Assembly: GCF_013409505.1 (NCBI RefSeq)
Contig: NZ_JACCBN010000001.1
Location: 2,480,001 to 2,544,000, forward strand
DNA length: 64,000 bases
Origin: Actinomycetospora corticicola
GTDB taxonomy: Bacteria; Actinomycetota; Actinomycetes; Mycobacteriales; Pseudonocardiaceae
Reading direction: 5' to 3'
Within the stretch, counting starts at the first letter, position 1, and each line of letters begins with the position of its first letter. The translations under genes and the position numbers were made by a program. Below are positions 42,528 through 52,186 of the stretch, piece by piece. The notes under the pieces were generated by a model that saw only the letters and a program-made list of their open reading frames with translations, was not told the origin of the DNA and searched no databases.

Positions 42528-43823
42528 TCAGACGTGCGCCGGCATCCGCTTGACCACGTGGAAGAAGTTGCCCGGCATGAGCTCCGGCTCGCCCGCGGCG
42601 ATGTGCGGGGCCCGCGTGAGCAGTTCGGTGAACAGGGCGCGGAGCTGGAAGCGGGCGAGCTGGTTGCCCAGGCAGTGGTGGATACCACCGCCGCCGAAGC
42701 TGACGTGCGGGTTCGGGTGGCGGGAGAGGTCGAGCTCGTGGGCCCGCTCGATCCGGCTCTCGTCGCGGTTCGCGGAGCTGTAGAACATGACGACCTTGTC
42801 GCCCGCGGTGATCTGCGCACCCCGGAACTCCACGTCGCGGGACGCGGTGCGCCGGAAGGTCATGATCGGCGTCGCCCAGCGCACGATCTCCTCGACGGCG
42901 GGCTGGATGCGGCCCTCGAGGTCCTCGAGCAACCACGCCCGCTGCTCCGGGTGGTCGGTGAGGGCGCGCAGCCCGTGGCTCGTCGACTGCCGCGTGGTGT
43001 CGGTGCCGGCGATCGTGAGCAGGCAGAAGAAGGCCGCGATGTCGGCGTCGGTGAGCTTCTCCCCGTCGACCTCGGCCTCCACCAGCGCCGTGATCAGGTC
43101 GTCCTGCGGCTGCTCACGACGCTCGTTCGCCAGCCGCGTGCACAGCTGGTGGGTGGTGACGATCGCCTGGAACATCCGTCCGAGGCGCTCCTCCTGCGTG
43201 GTCCCCACGAGCTCGGGGTCCTGCCACCCGACGAGGACCTTCATCTCGCGGTTGGCCTCCTGCCGGTCCCCCTCCGGCACGCCCATCATGTCGTTGATGT
43301 TGTGCATCGGGAGCAGCTCGGCGCACTCGGCGACGAACTCGGCGGTGCCGCCGCCGGCCTCGGCCACCTCGAGGAGGTGGTCGACGACCGAGCGGGCGTT
43401 CGCCTCGATCCGGTCGTTGATCCGCCGCATCTGCTTGGGGGTGAAGGCGGCGGACACCAGGCGGCGCATCTTCGTGTGCCGCGGCGGGTCCATGCCGATG
43501 ATCGACTGCGCGGCCTCGACGAACTCGTGCGGCGCGCTCTCCATGAGGATGCCCGGCCCGGAGAGGAAGTCGTCCGGACGCCGGGTCACCTCGACCAGGT
43601 CGTCGTAGGTGGTCACCGCCCAGAACCCGTGGTCGTCCGGGTCGTCGAGCAGCGAGTCCTCCATCGGCGGGTGCCAGGTGATCGTCCCGCGGGCCCGCAG
43701 CCGCGCGAACGTCTCCTCCCGCTCCTCACCGGTCGCGGACCAGAAGGCCTTCGACGAGATGTCCTCGGCGTCGTACGGCCGGTCCGGGTTCCCGCTGGCG
43801 GTGCTGGTCGAGTGCTGGGTCAT
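42528..43823 (-). CDS. cytochrome P450
   Basis: The 431-residue enzyme shows the heme loop FGGGGIHHCLGN with Cys384, the I-helix AGTDTTR, the ExxR-type region, and DPPRHTKMRRLVSAAFTPK. It resembles actinobacterial P450s acting on sterol or fatty-acid-like substrates, but the substrate cannot be assigned. No ferredoxin gene is adjacent. It is divergent from a TetR gene, the probable regulator. Confidence 0.95.
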   Translation of the reverse strand: MTQHSTSTASGNPDRPYDAEDISSKAFWSATGEEREETFARLRARGTITWHPPMEDSLLDDPDDHGFWAVTTYDDLVEVTRRPDDFLSGPGILMESAPHEFVEAAQSIIGMDPPRHTKMRRLVSAAFTPKQMRRINDRIEANARSVVDHLLEVAEAGGGTAEFVAECAELLPMHNINDMMGVPEGDRQEANREMKVLVGWQDPELVGTTQEERLGRMFQAIVTTHQLCTRLANERREQPQDDLITALVEAEVDGEKLTDADIAAFFCLLTIAGTDTTRQSTSHGLRALTDHPEQRAWLLEDLEGRIQPAVEEIVRWATPIMTFRRTASRDVEFRGAQITAGDKVVMFYSSANRDESRIERAHELDLSRHPNPHVSFGGGGIHHCLGNQLARFQLRALFTELLTRAPHIAAGEPELMPGNFFHVVKRMPAHV

Positions 43824-43840
43824 CGGTGACCTCCGGATGG

Positions 43841-43862
43841 GGCGAGCGGAGCGACGGGGGGT
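43841..43862. repeat. 22-nt intergenic repeat, copy 2
   Basis: Identical over 22 bases to 11325-11346. Here it lies 17 bp upstream of the P450 start, in the P450-TetR divergent gap. Confidence 0.7.
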
Positions 43863-43889
43863 GCTGTGGCGGCGACGACTCGAATGATG

Positions 43890-43910
43890 GACACAAAGCG
43901 ACGATGTGTC
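43890..43910. promoter_or_regulatory. candidate TetR operator
   Basis: GACACA (43890-43895) and TGTGTC (43905-43910) form an inverted repeat with a 9-bp spacer, between the divergent P450 and TetR genes. TACTCT at 43936-43941 could be the -10 element for a leaderless TetR mRNA starting near GTG 43948. Confidence 0.5.
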
Positions 43911-43947
43911 AAACACCGAGCAGCGCGCTGTCCAGTACTCTGCCGAG

Positions 43948-44532
43948 GTGCCCCGTCCCCGCGACTCCGCCCGACAGCTGCTGCGCGACGCGGTGCTGGA
44001 CATCGCCGCCGAGGAGGTCATCGCCCACGGCTGGGACGGGCTGCAGGTCCGCACCGTGGCCACCCGGGCGGGCGTGAGCCGCCAGACGGTCTACAACGCC
44101 TTCGGCGACAAGCACGGCGTGGCCGAGGCGCTGGTCCACCGCCTGCTCGACCGCTTCCTCGCCGGCATCGACGCCGCGATCGCGGCCCGGGAATCGCTCC
44201 ACGACCAGTGGGAGGCGGCGGTGCTCCACACGCTGGAGACCGCCGCGTCCGACCCGCTGCTCACCGCGGTCCTCGTCGGCACGAGCAGCGACGAGTTCCT
44301 GCCCCTGCTGACCAGCGACGGCGGCCCGGTGATCATCCGCGCACGGGACCGGCTCGTGGCGACCCTCGGCGGCCACCACCCCGACCTCGACCCGCGCGTG
44401 CTCTCCCCGGTCGCCGAGACGGTCACGCGGCTCACCGTCAGCCACGTCGTGCTGCCGCTGCACCCCCCGCAGCGGGTCGCGGCCCACGTCGCGGAGCTGG
44501 CGACGGCGGCGAGCGCGCTCGCCTACCGCTAG
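43948..44532 (+). CDS. TetR family regulator
   Basis: The 194-residue protein has an N-terminal HTH (DSARQLLRDAVLDIAAEEVIAHGWDGLQVRTVATRAGVSRQTVYNAFGDKHGVAEAL) and a C-terminal effector domain. GTG 43948 was taken because TetR proteins usually begin about ten residues before the first helix; GTG 43906 would overlap the operator. Its stop shares CTAG with the stop of pxpC. It probably controls the divergent P450. Confidence 0.88.
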   Translation: MPRPRDSARQLLRDAVLDIAAEEVIAHGWDGLQVRTVATRAGVSRQTVYNAFGDKHGVAEALVHRLLDRFLAGIDAAIAARESLHDQWEAAVLHTLETAASDPLLTAVLVGTSSDEFLPLLTSDGGPVIIRARDRLVATLGGHHPDLDPRVLSPVAETVTRLTVSHVVLPLHPPQRVAAHVAELATAASALAYR

Positions 44533-45380
44533 ACCCGCCGGAACCGCACCTGCTCCCCCGGGCGGAGCTGCCCCGCGACATCGGTGTCGGCGTCCAGGAC
44601 GACCCCGATCACCGGGTAGCCCCCGGTGACGGGATGGTCGGCGAGGAACACCGTCGGCCGTCCCGACGGCGGCACCTGCACGCTCCCCCGGATCACGCCC
44701 TCGCTGGGCAGCTCGACCTCGGCGAAGGTCTCCGAGCGCCCGAGTTCCGGGCCCTCGAGACGGAACCCGACCCGGTTCAGGTCGTCGGTGACGGTCCAGA
44801 CGCTGCGCAGGAAGAGCCCGGGATCGGCGAACCAGTCGTCCCGCGGTCCGAGGACCACCCGCAGCACCCCGTCCGCCCGCGGCGGCGGCGCGAGGTCGAC
44901 GGCGGGCACGGGCGCGCCCGGCGCCGGACCGACCGGCAGCTCGTCGCCCTCGCCCACGACGGCGGGTCCGAGGCCGGCGATGACATCGGTGGACCGGCTG
45001 CCCAGCACCCGTTCCACCGCGATGCCGCCGCGCACGGCGAGGTAGGTCCGCAGGCCGGTCGGCGGGGTCCCGAGCCGCAGCTCCGCCCCCGCCGGCACGA
45101 CGACGGGTCGGTGCAGGTCCCCCGCGCGGCCGTCGATCGTGAGCGGCGCGGGGGCGCCCGCCAGGGCGACCACCCCCGACGTCGGGAAGTCCGCGGCGAA
45201 GCCCCCGAGGGTGATCTCGAGGCCGGCGGCCTCCGCGTCGTTGCCGACGAGGCGGTTGGCGAGGGCCAGGGCGCGGCGGTCGGCGGCGCCGGACACCCCG
45301 ACGCCCAGATCGGCGTGGCCCGGACGGCCGCGGACGTCCTGCACGGTGGTGTGCGGCCCGGTGGCGCGGACGATGATCAC
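44529..45380 (-). CDS. pxpC: 5-oxoprolinase subunit PxpC (KipA-like)
   Basis: The 283-residue protein has the KipA/biotin-dependent carboxyltransferase-like domain: TTVQDVRGRPGHADLGVGVSGAADRRALALANRLVGN at the start and RTYLAVRGGIAVERVLGSRST further on. It works with PxpB and PxpA in ATP-dependent 5-oxoproline cleavage. It starts at GTG 45380, overlapping the pxpB stop. No pxpA (LamB/YcsF) gene is in the window. Confidence 0.93.
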   Translation of the reverse strand: MIIVRATGPHTTVQDVRGRPGHADLGVGVSGAADRRALALANRLVGNDAEAAGLEITLGGFAADFPTSGVVALAGAPAPLTIDGRAGDLHRPVVVPAGAELRLGTPPTGLRTYLAVRGGIAVERVLGSRSTDVIAGLGPAVVGEGDELPVGPAPGAPVPAVDLAPPPRADGVLRVVLGPRDDWFADPGLFLRSVWTVTDDLNRVGFRLEGPELGRSETFAEVELPSEGVIRGSVQVPPSGRPTVFLADHPVTGGYPVIGVVLDADTDVAGQLRPGEQVRFRRV

Positions 45381-45991
45381 GAGCGCACGAACCGGACGCG
45401 GGTGCCGGGGCGGAGCACGGCGGGCGGGTCCCGGTCGAGGTCCCAGAGCACGTGGTCGGTGCGGCCGATCAGCTGCCAGCCGCCCGGCGACTCCCGCGGG
45501 TAGACGCCGCTGAACTCCCCCGCGAGTCCGACCGCCCCGGCCGGGACGCGGGTGCGCGAGGACTCCCGACGCGGGACGTGGAGCCGGTCGTCGACGCCGA
45601 CGAGGTAGCCGAACCCGGGGGTGAAGCCGGCGAACGCCACCGTCCACGTCTGGTCGGTGTGGGCCGCGACGACCTCCTCGGTCGTCAGCCCGGTGTGCCC
45701 GGCGACGTCGTCGAGGTCCTCGCCGTCGTAGGTCACGGCGATCTCGACGACGTCGGACCCCTCTCGGGCGACGACGGGCTCCGGCTCCCGGGCGCGGACG
45801 TCGGCCGCCACCGCGGCGAGGTCGACCCCGCTGCCGACCCGGATGAGCACCGTGCGCGCGGCCGGCACGAGGTCGACGGTTCCCGACGGCGGGTCCGCGG
45901 CCAGGTCCGCGTGCAGGGCGAGGACGTCGTCGAGCGCGTCGAGCTCCACGAGCAGGCCGGTGTCCCCGCAGGGACGGAGGGTGCGCGTCAC
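45377..45991 (-). CDS. pxpB: 5-oxoprolinase subunit PxpB (KipI-like)
   Basis: The 204-residue protein matches KipI/PxpB: CGDTGLLVELD at the start, VVEIAVTYDGEDLDDVAGHTGLTTEEVVAAHT, and the conserved FAGFTPGFGYLVGVDDRLHVPRR followed by GAVGLAGEFSGVYPRESPGGWQLIG. In Bacillus it inhibits sporulation kinase; its enzymatic role is 5-oxoproline cleavage with PxpC and PxpA. It is coupled by 4-base overlaps to the NRAMP-like gene and to pxpC. Confidence 0.94.
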   Translation of the reverse strand: MTRTLRPCGDTGLLVELDALDDVLALHADLAADPPSGTVDLVPAARTVLIRVGSGVDLAAVAADVRAREPEPVVAREGSDVVEIAVTYDGEDLDDVAGHTGLTTEEVVAAHTDQTWTVAFAGFTPGFGYLVGVDDRLHVPRRESSRTRVPAGAVGLAGEFSGVYPRESPGGWQLIGRTDHVLWDLDRDPPAVLRPGTRVRFVRS

Positions 45992-47205
45992 TGGAAGATC
46001 GTCGGCAGTTTCGCGAGCGACTGCACGCTCGCAACGACGGTGAACACGAACGCGGCCGTGCCGATCGCCAGCAGCCAGACGGGCTGACGCAGCCCGGCGA
46101 GCAGGTCGCGGCGCCGCCAGCCGACCCAGAGGAGCAGGCCGAGCCCGAAGGGCAGGATGAGGCCGTTGAAGGCGCCGGCGAACACGAGCAGCGCCGACGG
46201 GGTCTGGCCGAGCAGCAGGAACGCGACGGTGCAGACCGTGATGAAGGCCGAGATGGTGAGGTTGAACCGCCGGTCGACCACGCCCGAGAGCGTGCGCAGG
46301 AAGGTCGCCGAGGTGAACGAGGCGCCGATGGTGGAGGTCATGCCGGCGGTCCACAGCACCACGCCGAACAGCTGCAGCCCGACGGGGCCGAGGGCGAACT
46401 CGAAGGCCGACCCGGCGGGGTCCGCCTTCGAGAGCTGCGCGCCCCCCGCGACGGCCCCGAGGATCCCGAGGAACAGCAGGATGCGCAGCACGCCGGTGAC
46501 GAGGATGCCGTTGACCGACCCGCGGCTGATGGTGCGCAGGTTCTCCGGCCCGGTGGTGCCGGACTCGATGAGCCGGTGGGCGCCGGCGTAGGTGATGTAG
46601 CCGCCGACCGTGCCGCCGATGAGGGTGAGGACCGGCAGGAAGTCCAGGCCGACCGGAGCCACGGTGCGCAGCGCGGCCTCGCCGACCGGCGGTGCGGTCA
46701 CCACCGCGACGACGGCGATCAGACCGATCTTGAGCACGCCGAGCACCAGCACCGCCCGGTCGATCGTCCCCTCGAGCGCCTTGTAGTTGAAGATCACGAT
46801 CGCGAGGACGGCGCTGAGGACCGCCCCGAGCCGGACGTCCAGGCCGAACGTGTCGTGGAGGCCCAGTCCCGCGGCGCTGATGTTGCCGATGCCGAACACG
46901 AGGCCGCCGACGACGACCAGGAACGCCAGCACGTGGCCGGAGTACGGCACGACCTGGTTCGCGAGATCCTGGGCCCGCATCCCGGACAGCCCGACGATCC
47001 GCCAGACGTTGAGCTGGATCGCGACGTCGATGAGGACGCTCGCCACGATGGCCGCCGCGAAACTCGCGCCGTACTGCGCGGTGAACGTGCCGGTCTGGGA
47101 GATGAACCCGGGCCCGGCCGCGGACATCGCCATGAGGAACATCGCCCCGGCGACGGCCAGTGTCCGTTTCACGTCGACGGTGGGCCGGGCCTCGTCCGCT
47201 GCCAT
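45988..47205 (-). CDS. NRAMP-like transporter lacking the DPGN metal motif (YcsG type)
   Basis: The 405-residue protein has eleven or so hydrophobic segments in the NRAMP arrangement. The first-helix metal motif DPGN of true MntH is replaced (AAGPGFISQTGTFT), and the MPHN-type motif of helix 6 reads GGYITYAG. It resembles Bacillus YcsG, which is encoded with kipI and kipA. A substrate other than manganese or iron, perhaps 5-oxoproline or another organic compound, is therefore likely. It leads the operon and lies behind a perfect palindrome. Confidence 0.85.
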   Translation of the reverse strand: MAADEARPTVDVKRTLAVAGAMFLMAMSAAGPGFISQTGTFTAQYGASFAAAIVASVLIDVAIQLNVWRIVGLSGMRAQDLANQVVPYSGHVLAFLVVVGGLVFGIGNISAAGLGLHDTFGLDVRLGAVLSAVLAIVIFNYKALEGTIDRAVLVLGVLKIGLIAVVAVVTAPPVGEAALRTVAPVGLDFLPVLTLIGGTVGGYITYAGAHRLIESGTTGPENLRTISRGSVNGILVTGVLRILLFLGILGAVAGGAQLSKADPAGSAFEFALGPVGLQLFGVVLWTAGMTSTIGASFTSATFLRTLSGVVDRRFNLTISAFITVCTVAFLLLGQTPSALLVFAGAFNGLILPFGLGLLLWVGWRRRDLLAGLRQPVWLLAIGTAAFVFTVVASVQSLAKLPTIFQ

Positions 47206-47218
47206 GCGGGGAACGTAA

Positions 47219-47235
47219 GGATTGTTCAACAATCC
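47219..47235. promoter_or_regulatory. 17-bp perfect palindrome, operator candidate
   Basis: GGATTGTTCAACAATCC has perfect 8-base arms and lies 14 bp upstream of the NRAMP-like start. The TTGTTNAACAA core resembles sites of FadR/FCD-type GntR regulators. No such regulator gene is in the window. It could also affect the divergent kup gene. Confidence 0.6.
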
Positions 47236-47295
47236 GTCAACCCGATCGGGCAGGTCGATCCGCCGTGCACACCCGGGCGGAGCACACTGTCGACC

Positions 47296-49236
47296 ATGAC
47301 TCAGGTTGAGAGCGTCGCCACCCCGCGTGGGCGCTCCACCGGCATGGACCACCCGGCGGCCCGCGGACGCAAGGGCGCGGCCGGTCTGGCCCTCGGGGCC
47401 CTCGGGGTGGTCTTCGGCGACATCGGCACGAGCCCGCTCTACGCGATGCAGACGGTGTTCTCGATCGACAACGGGGCGGTCAGCCCCACGGAGGGCGACG
47501 TCTACGGCGTCATCTCGCTGATCTTCTGGTCCGTGCTGATCGTCGTGACGATCAAGTACGTCGTGTTCATGCTGCGCGCCGACAACGACGGCGAGGGCGG
47601 TGTGATGGCGCTCGCCGCGCTCGTGCGCAGCGCGCTGACGGGGCGGGCGGCGACGTTCGCGATCGGCCTCGGCGTGCTCGGGGCGGCCCTGTTCTACGGC
47701 GACTCGCTCATCACCCCCGCGATCTCGGTGCTCTCCGCCGTGGAGGGCGTCGAGGTGGTGCGTCCCGAGCTGGCCGAGGCCGTCCTGCCGATCGGCGCGG
47801 TGATCCTCGCGGCACTCTTCGTGGTGCAGCGCGGTGGCACCGAGCGGGTGGGGCGCCTGTTCGGGCCGGTCATGGCGGTCTGGTTCGTCGTGCTTGCCGT
47901 CCTCGGGCTGCCGCACATCATCGAGCACCCGGACGTCCTGGCCGGCCTCTCCCCCACCTACATCGTCACCTTCATCGCCGACCACCCCTACACCGCGTTC
48001 ATCGCCATGGGCGCGGTCGTCCTGTCGATCACCGGCGCGGAGGCGCTCTACGCCGACATGGGCCACTTCGGCCGCCGCCCGATCCGGATGGCGTGGTTCT
48101 CCGCCGTCTTCCCGGCGCTGATCGTCAACTACCTCGGCCAGGGCGCGCTCGTGCTGCACGACCCGTCGACGATCTCGAGCCCCTTCTACCTGCTCGCGCC
48201 CGGCTGGGCCCGCATCCCGCTCATCGTGCTCGCCACCGCGGCCACGGTCATCGCCTCCCAGGCCGTGATCTCCGGGGCCTACTCGGTGTCGCTGCAGGCC
48301 ATGCGTCTGGGCTATCTGCCGCGGCTCACCGTGCGGCACACCTCCGCGCGGGAGAGCGGCCAGATCTACGTCCCGGCGGTGAACTGGCTGCTCTTCGGCG
48401 GGGTGCTGATCCTCGTCGCGACCTTCCGCTCGTCGTCGAGCCTCGCGACGGCCTACGGACTCGCCGTCACCGGCACGCTGCTGATCTCCACCACACTGTT
48501 CCTCCTGCACGCCCGGCACACCTGGCAGTGGGCGTGGTGGCGGGTGATCGGCCTGGGCGTGCTGTTCGGCGTGGTCGAGCTGCTCTACTTCGGCGCGAAC
48601 GTCATCAAGATCGAGTCCGGCGGCTGGTTGCCGCTGCTCGTCGCGGTCGTCGTCGTGATCACGATGACCACCTGGCAGAGCGGACGCCGCGTCATCACCC
48701 AGCGACGCACCTCGCTGGAGGGGTCGCTCCCCGACTTCCTCGACGGGCTCGACGGCGTCACGCGCGTCCCCGGCATGGCGGTCTTCCCGCACCCCACCAA
48801 CGAGACCGCTCCCCTGGCCCTGCGGGCGAACGTCGAGTTCAACCACGTGCTGCACGAGCGCGTGGTGATCGTCTCGCTGGTGTCGGTGGACGTGCCGCAC
48901 GTCCCCCGCGAGGAGCGGGTCACCGTCGACGACCTCGAGCACTCCCACGACGGCGTGGTCCACGTCCGCGCCCGCTTCGGGTTCCAGGACCGGCAGAACG
49001 TGCCCGACGTCCTGCGCCAGGCCGTCGAGCTCGCTCCCGAGCTCGAGGGTGCCGACCCGGATTCCGCGATGTACTACATCTCGCGGCTGATGATCGAGCG
49101 TGGCGACGCGCCGGGACTGCCGACGTGGCGCAAACGGCTGTTCGTGGGGCTGGCGCACAACGCGGCCTCACCCGCCGGGTCGTTCAAGCTGCCGGTGGCA
49201 CGAACCGTGGTGATGGGGTCGACCCTGGAGCTGTAG
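47296..49236 (+). CDS. kup: KUP-family potassium transporter
   Basis: The 646-residue protein begins LALGALGVVFGDIGTSPLYAMQTVF, the KUP hallmark, with about twelve membrane helices to residue ~460 and a soluble C-terminal domain. It takes up K+ with protons. ATG 47296 fits; the frame is open upstream only as a shadow of the NRAMP gene. It is divergent from the NRAMP-pxpBC operon and ends one base before the convergent Rv2732c-like gene. Confidence 0.96.
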   Translation: MTQVESVATPRGRSTGMDHPAARGRKGAAGLALGALGVVFGDIGTSPLYAMQTVFSIDNGAVSPTEGDVYGVISLIFWSVLIVVTIKYVVFMLRADNDGEGGVMALAALVRSALTGRAATFAIGLGVLGAALFYGDSLITPAISVLSAVEGVEVVRPELAEAVLPIGAVILAALFVVQRGGTERVGRLFGPVMAVWFVVLAVLGLPHIIEHPDVLAGLSPTYIVTFIADHPYTAFIAMGAVVLSITGAEALYADMGHFGRRPIRMAWFSAVFPALIVNYLGQGALVLHDPSTISSPFYLLAPGWARIPLIVLATAATVIASQAVISGAYSVSLQAMRLGYLPRLTVRHTSARESGQIYVPAVNWLLFGGVLILVATFRSSSSLATAYGLAVTGTLLISTTLFLLHARHTWQWAWWRVIGLGVLFGVVELLYFGANVIKIESGGWLPLLVAVVVVITMTTWQSGRRVITQRRTSLEGSLPDFLDGLDGVTRVPGMAVFPHPTNETAPLALRANVEFNHVLHERVVIVSLVSVDVPHVPREERVTVDDLEHSHDGVVHVRARFGFQDRQNVPDVLRQAVELAPELEGADPDSAMYYISRLMIERGDAPGLPTWRKRLFVGLAHNAASPAGSFKLPVARTVVMGSTLEL

Positions 49237-49237
49237 C

Positions 49238-49690
49238 TCAGACCCGCGAGAACGCCCATCCCGCCCACCGGCCGGTCAGCACCACCATCGCGAGGAGCGC
49301 CAGGACGAGACCGATCCCGGGGCCGCCCCCCGGGACGGTGTTCTGCGACCACACGGCCCAGACCCCGGTGACCGAGGTGACGGCGCAGCCGGCCGCCGTC
49401 ACGAAGACGAGGACCCAGCGGCGCGTCATCACCGAGGCGACCGACAGGCCGACCCCGAAGACGAGCGCGAGGATCGAGAACAGCCGCGGCAGGGCCGTGA
49501 CGCCCGGGTCCCCGGACACGACCTGCCATCCGCTCGCGCCCGCGGCGGTCCAGCGCAGGATCGCCGCGACCAGCAGGACGAAGATCGCGATCGCGACGAC
49601 GAGCACCTTCGGCCCGAAGTCGACCTCCCGGGAGATCGACGGGCGCGCCGGCTCCCGCTCGGTGGTCGTCTCGCTGTCGAACGGGTTCAC
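49238..49690 (-). CDS. four-helix membrane protein (Rv2732c-like)
   Basis: The 150-residue protein has membrane segments near residues 28-46, 63-84, 91-111 and 121-140, and a basic N-terminus. It follows miaB with a GTGA overlap, the same place as Rv2732c in M. tuberculosis. Function unknown. Confidence 0.75.
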   Translation of the reverse strand: MNPFDSETTTEREPARPSISREVDFGPKVLVVAIAIFVLLVAAILRWTAAGASGWQVVSGDPGVTALPRLFSILALVFGVGLSVASVMTRRWVLVFVTAAGCAVTSVTGVWAVWSQNTVPGGGPGIGLVLALLAMVVLTGRWAGWAFSRV

Positions 49691-51195
49691 CCGGTACTCC
49701 CCACGGTGCATCCGGTCTCGACCGGCTGTTCCTGCGGCTTACCCATGGCGGGCAGCCCCAACCCGACCCTTGGCGTGGTCGGCCGCGTCCCCGCCTCGTG
49801 CGCGTCCCCGGCACGGGTCCGCCGGTGCCCGAGGACGTCACCGTCGGCGACGACGTGGTGCGGGGCGCCGTAGGTGGCGCGGACGGTGACCACGTCGCCC
49901 GGCCGGATCGGCCCCGGCACACCGGTCGGCGTGAAGTGCACCAGCCGCCCGTCGCGCGCCCGGCCGGACATCCGCCGGGTCGCCGCGTCCTTGCGGCCCT
50001 CGCCGGTGGCCACGAGCAGCTCCAGCTCCCGGCCGACCTGCGCGCGGTTCCCCGCGAGCGACATCTCCTCCTGCAGCGCGACCAGCCGCTCGTACCGGTC
50101 CTGGACGACGGCCTTCGGCACCTGGTCGGGCAGCGTCGCGGCCGGGGTCCCCGGGCGCGGCGAGTACTGGAAGGTGAACGCCTGGGAGAAGCGGGACTCC
50201 TCGACCACGCGCAGGGTCTCGGCGAAGTCGGCCTCGGTCTCGCCCGGGAACCCGACGATGATGTCGGTGGTCAGCGCCGCGTCCGGCATGGCCTCGCGGA
50301 CCTCGGCGACGATGTCGAGGTAGCGCCGCGCCCGGTACGAGCGGCGCATGGCCTTCAGCACGCGGTCCGAGCCGGACTGCAGCGGCATGTGCAGCTGCGG
50401 GCAGACGTTCGGGGTCTCGGCCATCGCGGTGATGACGTCGGAGGTGAAGTCCCGCGGGTGCGGGCTGGTGAAGCGGACCCGCTCCAGACCCTCGACGTCA
50501 CCGCAGGCCCGCAGCAGGTCGGCGAACGCGGTCCGCCCGGTGGCCCGGTCGGAGAAGTCGACGCCGTAGGCGTTGACGTTCTGCCCGAGCAGGGTGACCT
50601 CGAGGACGCCGTCGGCGACCAGCGCCTCGACCTCGCCCAGGATCTCCCCCGGGCGCCGGTCGACCTCCTTGCCGCGCAGCGACGGGACGATGCAGAAGGT
50701 GCACGTGTTGTTGCAGCCGACCGAGATCGACACCCAGCCCGAGTAGGCGGAGTCGCGGCGGGCGGGCAGGTGCGAGGGGAACGTCTCGAGCGACTCGAGG
50801 ATCTCCACCTGCGCCTCGCCGTTGTGCCGGGCGCGCTCCAGCAGCGCCGGCAGGGACCCGACGTTGTGCGTGCCGAACACGACGTCGACCCACGGGGCCT
50901 TCGCCGTGACGGTGCTCCGGTCCTTCTGGGCGAGGCAGCCGCCCACGGCGATCTGCTGGTCGGGCCGCGCGGCCTTGACCGGCGCGAGGCGACCGAGCTG
51001 CCCGTAGAGCTTGTTGTCGGCGTTCTCCCGCACCGCACACGTGTTGAACACGACGAGGTCGGCGTCCTCGACGGCCTGGTCCTCGGGGGCCGGTTCCCAG
51101 CCCGCCTCGACGAGGACGCCGGCCAGGCGCTCGGAGTCGTGCACGTTCATCTGGCATCCGTGGGTGCGGATGGCGAAGGTCCTGGCGCCGCTCAT
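49687..51195 (-). CDS. miaB: tRNA-2-methylthio-N6-dimethylallyladenosine synthase MiaB
   Basis: The 502-residue radical-SAM enzyme has the N-terminal UPF0004 domain ([40 protein letters not shown]), the radical-SAM cluster [16 protein letters not shown], and a TRAM domain. It thiomethylates i6A37 made by MiaA. ATG 51195 was chosen. The last ~45 residues are a proline/arginine-rich extension. Confidence 0.96.
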   Translation of the reverse strand: MSGARTFAIRTHGCQMNVHDSERLAGVLVEAGWEPAPEDQAVEDADLVVFNTCAVRENADNKLYGQLGRLAPVKAARPDQQIAVGGCLAQKDRSTVTAKAPWVDVVFGTHNVGSLPALLERARHNGEAQVEILESLETFPSHLPARRDSAYSGWVSISVGCNNTCTFCIVPSLRGKEVDRRPGEILGEVEALVADGVLEVTLLGQNVNAYGVDFSDRATGRTAFADLLRACGDVEGLERVRFTSPHPRDFTSDVITAMAETPNVCPQLHMPLQSGSDRVLKAMRRSYRARRYLDIVAEVREAMPDAALTTDIIVGFPGETEADFAETLRVVEESRFSQAFTFQYSPRPGTPAATLPDQVPKAVVQDRYERLVALQEEMSLAGNRAQVGRELELLVATGEGRKDAATRRMSGRARDGRLVHFTPTGVPGPIRPGDVVTVRATYGAPHHVVADGDVLGHRRTRAGDAHEAGTRPTTPRVGLGLPAMGKPQEQPVETGCTVGSTG

Positions 51196-51235
51196 CGGTG
51201 TCCAGGGTAGGCCCGTCGACTGGGAGGATGTCCCC

Positions 51236-52186
51236 GTGGTCGGTCGGCGGACGGTGCTGCTGGGCGCCGGGGCACTCGCCCTCGGCGTCGGTGTCCCCGG
51301 TCTGGCCTGCGCGCACGATGGGGCGGGGGTGCCGGTCGCCCTCGCGAGCGGCAACCCGGCGGGCGTCTACCACCGGCTCGGCGCGGCGCTCGTCGACGTG
51401 TGGCGCTCCGATCTCGGCGCGACGACGTCGCTGCTCGACAGCCAGGGGTCGGTGGACAACGTCGGGATGCTCGCGGCGGGCCTCGCCGACGTCGCGTTCT
51501 GCGCGCTGGACGTGGCCGCGGACGGCGCGGTCGACGGCGCCCGCCCGGACCGGCCGCTGCAGGCCCTCGCCCGCATGCACGACGACGCGATCCACGTGGT
51601 CGTCCCGGCCGACTCCCCGATCCGCACCCTCGCCGACCTGCGCGGCCGCCGGGTGTCCGTGGGCGCACCGAACTCCGGGGTGCTGGTCATCGCACCGCGG
51701 CTGCTCGCCACGGTGGGCCTCTTCCCCGAGACCGGGCTCGCCGCGGTCCAGCTGGGTCTCGGCGAGTCGGTCGCCGCGCTGCGCGAGGGCCGCATCGACG
51801 CGTTCTTCTGGTCCGGCGGGGTCCCGACGGCGGGGGTGGAGGACCTGGCGCGGTCGGTGCCGCTGCGGCTGCTGGACCTCACGGCCGAGGTCGACGCACT
51901 GCGCCGGGCCTACCCCGTGTACGACGTGACGACCGTGCCGGCCCGGACGTACGGCATCGCGGACCCGGTCACGACGGTGGCCGTGCGGAACGTCCTGCTC
52001 GTCACCGCCGCGATGGCCGACACCACCGCCCGCGGCCTCACCCGCGTGCTGCTCGACCGGGTCGACGCGCTCGTCGCCGCCGACCCGGCGGGGCGCAGCG
52101 TCGACCCGCGCACCGCGATCGGCACGCAGCCGGTGGCGCTGCACGCCGGGGCGGCCGCGGCGTTCCGCGCGCTCAAGCCGTACTGA
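51236..52186 (+). CDS. TAXI-family solute-binding protein without a TRAP permease
   Basis: The 316-residue protein begins with a Tat-like leader ([17 protein letters not shown]) and continues with the TAXI/NMT1-type fold ([29 protein letters not shown]-like region, [29 protein letters not shown]). GTG 51236 follows GGGAGGA. TAXI proteins usually serve TRAP transporters, but no DctM-type membrane gene is nearby. It converges with a histidine kinase, overlapping it by 14 bases, so it may be the extracellular sensing subunit of that kinase. Confidence 0.88.
   Translation: MVGRRTVLLGAGALALGVGVPGLACAHDGAGVPVALASGNPAGVYHRLGAALVDVWRSDLGATTSLLDSQGSVDNVGMLAAGLADVAFCALDVAADGAVDGARPDRPLQALARMHDDAIHVVVPADSPIRTLADLRGRRVSVGAPNSGVLVIAPRLLATVGLFPETGLAAVQLGLGESVAALREGRIDAFFWSGGVPTAGVEDLARSVPLRLLDLTAEVDALRRAYPVYDVTTVPARTYGIADPVTTVAVRNVLLVTAAMADTTARGLTRVLLDRVDALVAADPAGRSVDPRTAIGTQPVALHAGAAAAFRALKPY

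Noticed and set aside
7921-45780. Recurrent CGACGACGGG decamer, seen about 16 times on both strands, as a possible functional skewed motif
   Set aside because: Most copies lie in coding frames as Asp-Asp-Gly codons in a GC-rich genome; I could not show enrichment or strand skew by eye.
46576-47295. Extension of kup upstream of 47296
   Set aside because: The frame is open only because it mirrors the NRAMP gene; the KUP hallmark starts shortly after ATG 47296.
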